Positions 4,577 to 5,270 of a stretch of 5,270 nucleotides of DNA are shown here, piece after piece (position 1 is the stretch's first letter; the number at the start of each line of letters is the position of its first letter). The notes below the pieces were generated by a model that saw nothing but the letters and a program-made list of their open reading frames with translations, made no database searches and had not been told where the DNA came from. The stretch lies in assembly GCA_946528255.1 (NCBI GenBank), contig CAMMYR010000065.1, forward strand, positions 1 through 5,270, given 5' to 3'. The translations under genes and the position numbers were made by a program. This stretch comes from an uncultured Methanomicrobiales archaeon. GTDB taxonomy: Archaea > Thermoplasmatota > Thermoplasmata > Methanomassiliicoccales > Methanomethylophilaceae.

Positions 4577-5270
4577 TGTACCTGCCTCCCGGTGGCTTCC
4601 TCCGCGGCGGAGACCATCTTGTCCACGATCTCCCTGGAACCGCCCACGTAATTGGCGGCGTCCATGGTGTGCTCGATCTCCTCCTTGGTCAGGATCCCCT
4701 TCAGGTCGTCCCTCTGGAGCAGCACGTCCCTGAGGTGCATGTTCTTCTCCACGGCGACCATGGATGCGGAGCGGATGATCTCGTGCGCATCCTGCCTGCC
4801 GATGCCCTTCTCGGTGAGCTTCATCATCAGGGGCTCGGCCATGACCAGGCCCTGGGAGGACTCGATGTTCTCCAGCATCTTCTCCCTGTGGACCTCCAGG
4901 CCCTCGAAGATCCAGTTCATCTTCTTCAGGATCTCGTCGGTCAGGATGAAGACGTGGGGGAGGGTGAACCTCTCGGTGGATGAGTTGGAGAGGTCCCTCT
5001 CGTGCCAGAGGACCTGGCTCTCGAAGGTGGGGGTGACGAAGGCCCTGATGACCCTGGCCAGCCCGCAGGCGTTCTCGGAGTTCATGGGGTTCCTCTTCTG
5101 GGCCATGGTCGAGCTTCCGACCTGCTTAGCGGCGTCGAAGTACTCCGAGGCCTCGCCGATCTCGGACCTCTGGAGGTTCCTGACCTCGGTCCCGTACCTC
5201 TCGATGGAGGTGGCGATGTTCGCCATCAGGCAGATGACCTCTGTGTACCTGTCGCGGCCGACCACCTGGG
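4573..5270 (-). CDS. purB: Adenylosuccinate lyase, C-terminal half (5' end outside window)
   Basis: This cytoplasmic homotetrameric lyase acts twice in purine synthesis: SAICAR to AICAR plus fumarate, and adenylosuccinate to AMP plus fumarate. 231 complete residues are visible and the frame is open at the window edge; the family is about 450 residues long, so about half is present. The fumarase/aspartase signature GSSTMAQKRNP lies at 5086-5118, the mobile loop that carries the catalytic serine. Upstream are helices of the central bundle (DRYTEVICLMANIATSIERY). Downstream, the segment with GLVMAEPLMMKLTEKGIGR, DAHEI and ANYVGGSREIVDKMV fits the adenylosuccinate lyase C-terminal domain, which separates it from argininosuccinate lyase, fumarase and aspartase. 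In this loop AQ replaces the common PH (GSSxMPHKRNP); similar changes at this place are tolerated in the family. A 59-residue membrane-protein gene follows with a 4-nt overlap. The promoter is not in the window. Confidence 0.93.
   Translation of the reverse strand, partial: QVVGRDRYTEVICLMANIATSIERYGTEVRNLQRSEIGEASEYFDAAKQVGSSTMAQKRNPMNSENACGLARVIRAFVTPTFESQVLWHERDLSNSSTERFTLPHVFILTDEILKKMNWIFEGLEVHREKMLENIESSQGLVMAEPLMMKLTEKGIGRQDAHEIIRSASMVAVEKNMHLRDVLLQRDDLKGILTKEEIEHTMDAANYVGGSREIVDKMVSAAEEATGRQVQ
4585..4590 (-). promoter_or_regulatory. Shine-Dalgarno site of the 59-residue gene
   Basis: GGGAGG on the minus strand lies inside the last codons of purB, 8 nt before the GTG at 4576. It supports this GTG as the start and reinitiation or coupled translation after purB. 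It contrasts with the first genes of units in this window, which lack such sites. Confidence 0.6.

Overview
The window looks like chromosomal DNA of a GC-rich euryarchaeon. A Thermoplasmata-type methanogen (Methanomassiliicoccales or a close relative) is my best guess, but this is inference. The support is an archaeal-type AspRS of 434 residues, TATA boxes about 26-28 bp upstream of start codons with almost no 5' leader, G/C-rich hairpins followed by T tracts as terminators, and a flavodoxin-ferredoxin fusion typical of anaerobes. All six stop codons visible are TGA. No rRNA, tRNA, CRISPR array or mobile element was seen.

Layout from left to right. (1) 1-652, minus strand: an alpha/beta-hydrolase whose C-terminal end runs off the window. 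(2) 675-705: the aspS terminator, whose T-rich tail also seems to be the TATA region of the hydrolase. (3) 712-2016, minus: aspS, aspartyl-tRNA synthetase. (4) 2017-2233: a 217-bp gap holding the aspS promoter and two adjacent palindromes, with no convincing gene. (5) 2234-3004, minus: a flavodoxin-like protein carrying two [4Fe-4S] ferredoxin motifs (EFR1 type). (6) 3005-3078: a compact divergent promoter region with one TATA box for each direction. (7) 3079-3996, plus: a protein with five membrane segments and a C-terminal soluble domain that looks PH-like. (8) 3960-4364, plus: a small PPOX-type split-barrel flavin-binding protein, overlapping the membrane gene by 37 nt. (9) 4371-4392: a hairpin and T-tract terminator for the plus-strand pair. 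(10) 4397-4576, minus: a 59-residue small membrane protein. (11) 4573-5270, minus: the C-terminal half of purB, adenylosuccinate lyase, joined to the small protein gene by a GTGA overlap.

The genes do not form one pathway. aspS (translation) and purB (purine synthesis) are housekeeping genes. The flavodoxin-ferredoxin and PPOX proteins are both probable flavin/redox proteins, but they lie on opposite strands with separate promoters. Two transcription units look coupled: membrane protein plus PPOX on the plus strand, and purB plus the small membrane protein on the minus strand. First genes of units look leaderless, while the internal small-protein gene has a Shine-Dalgarno sequence. I found no clear sign of a previously undescribed defence or mobile system. 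The items most worth a second look are the 59-residue protein, the twin palindromes before aspS, and the PH-like membrane protein.
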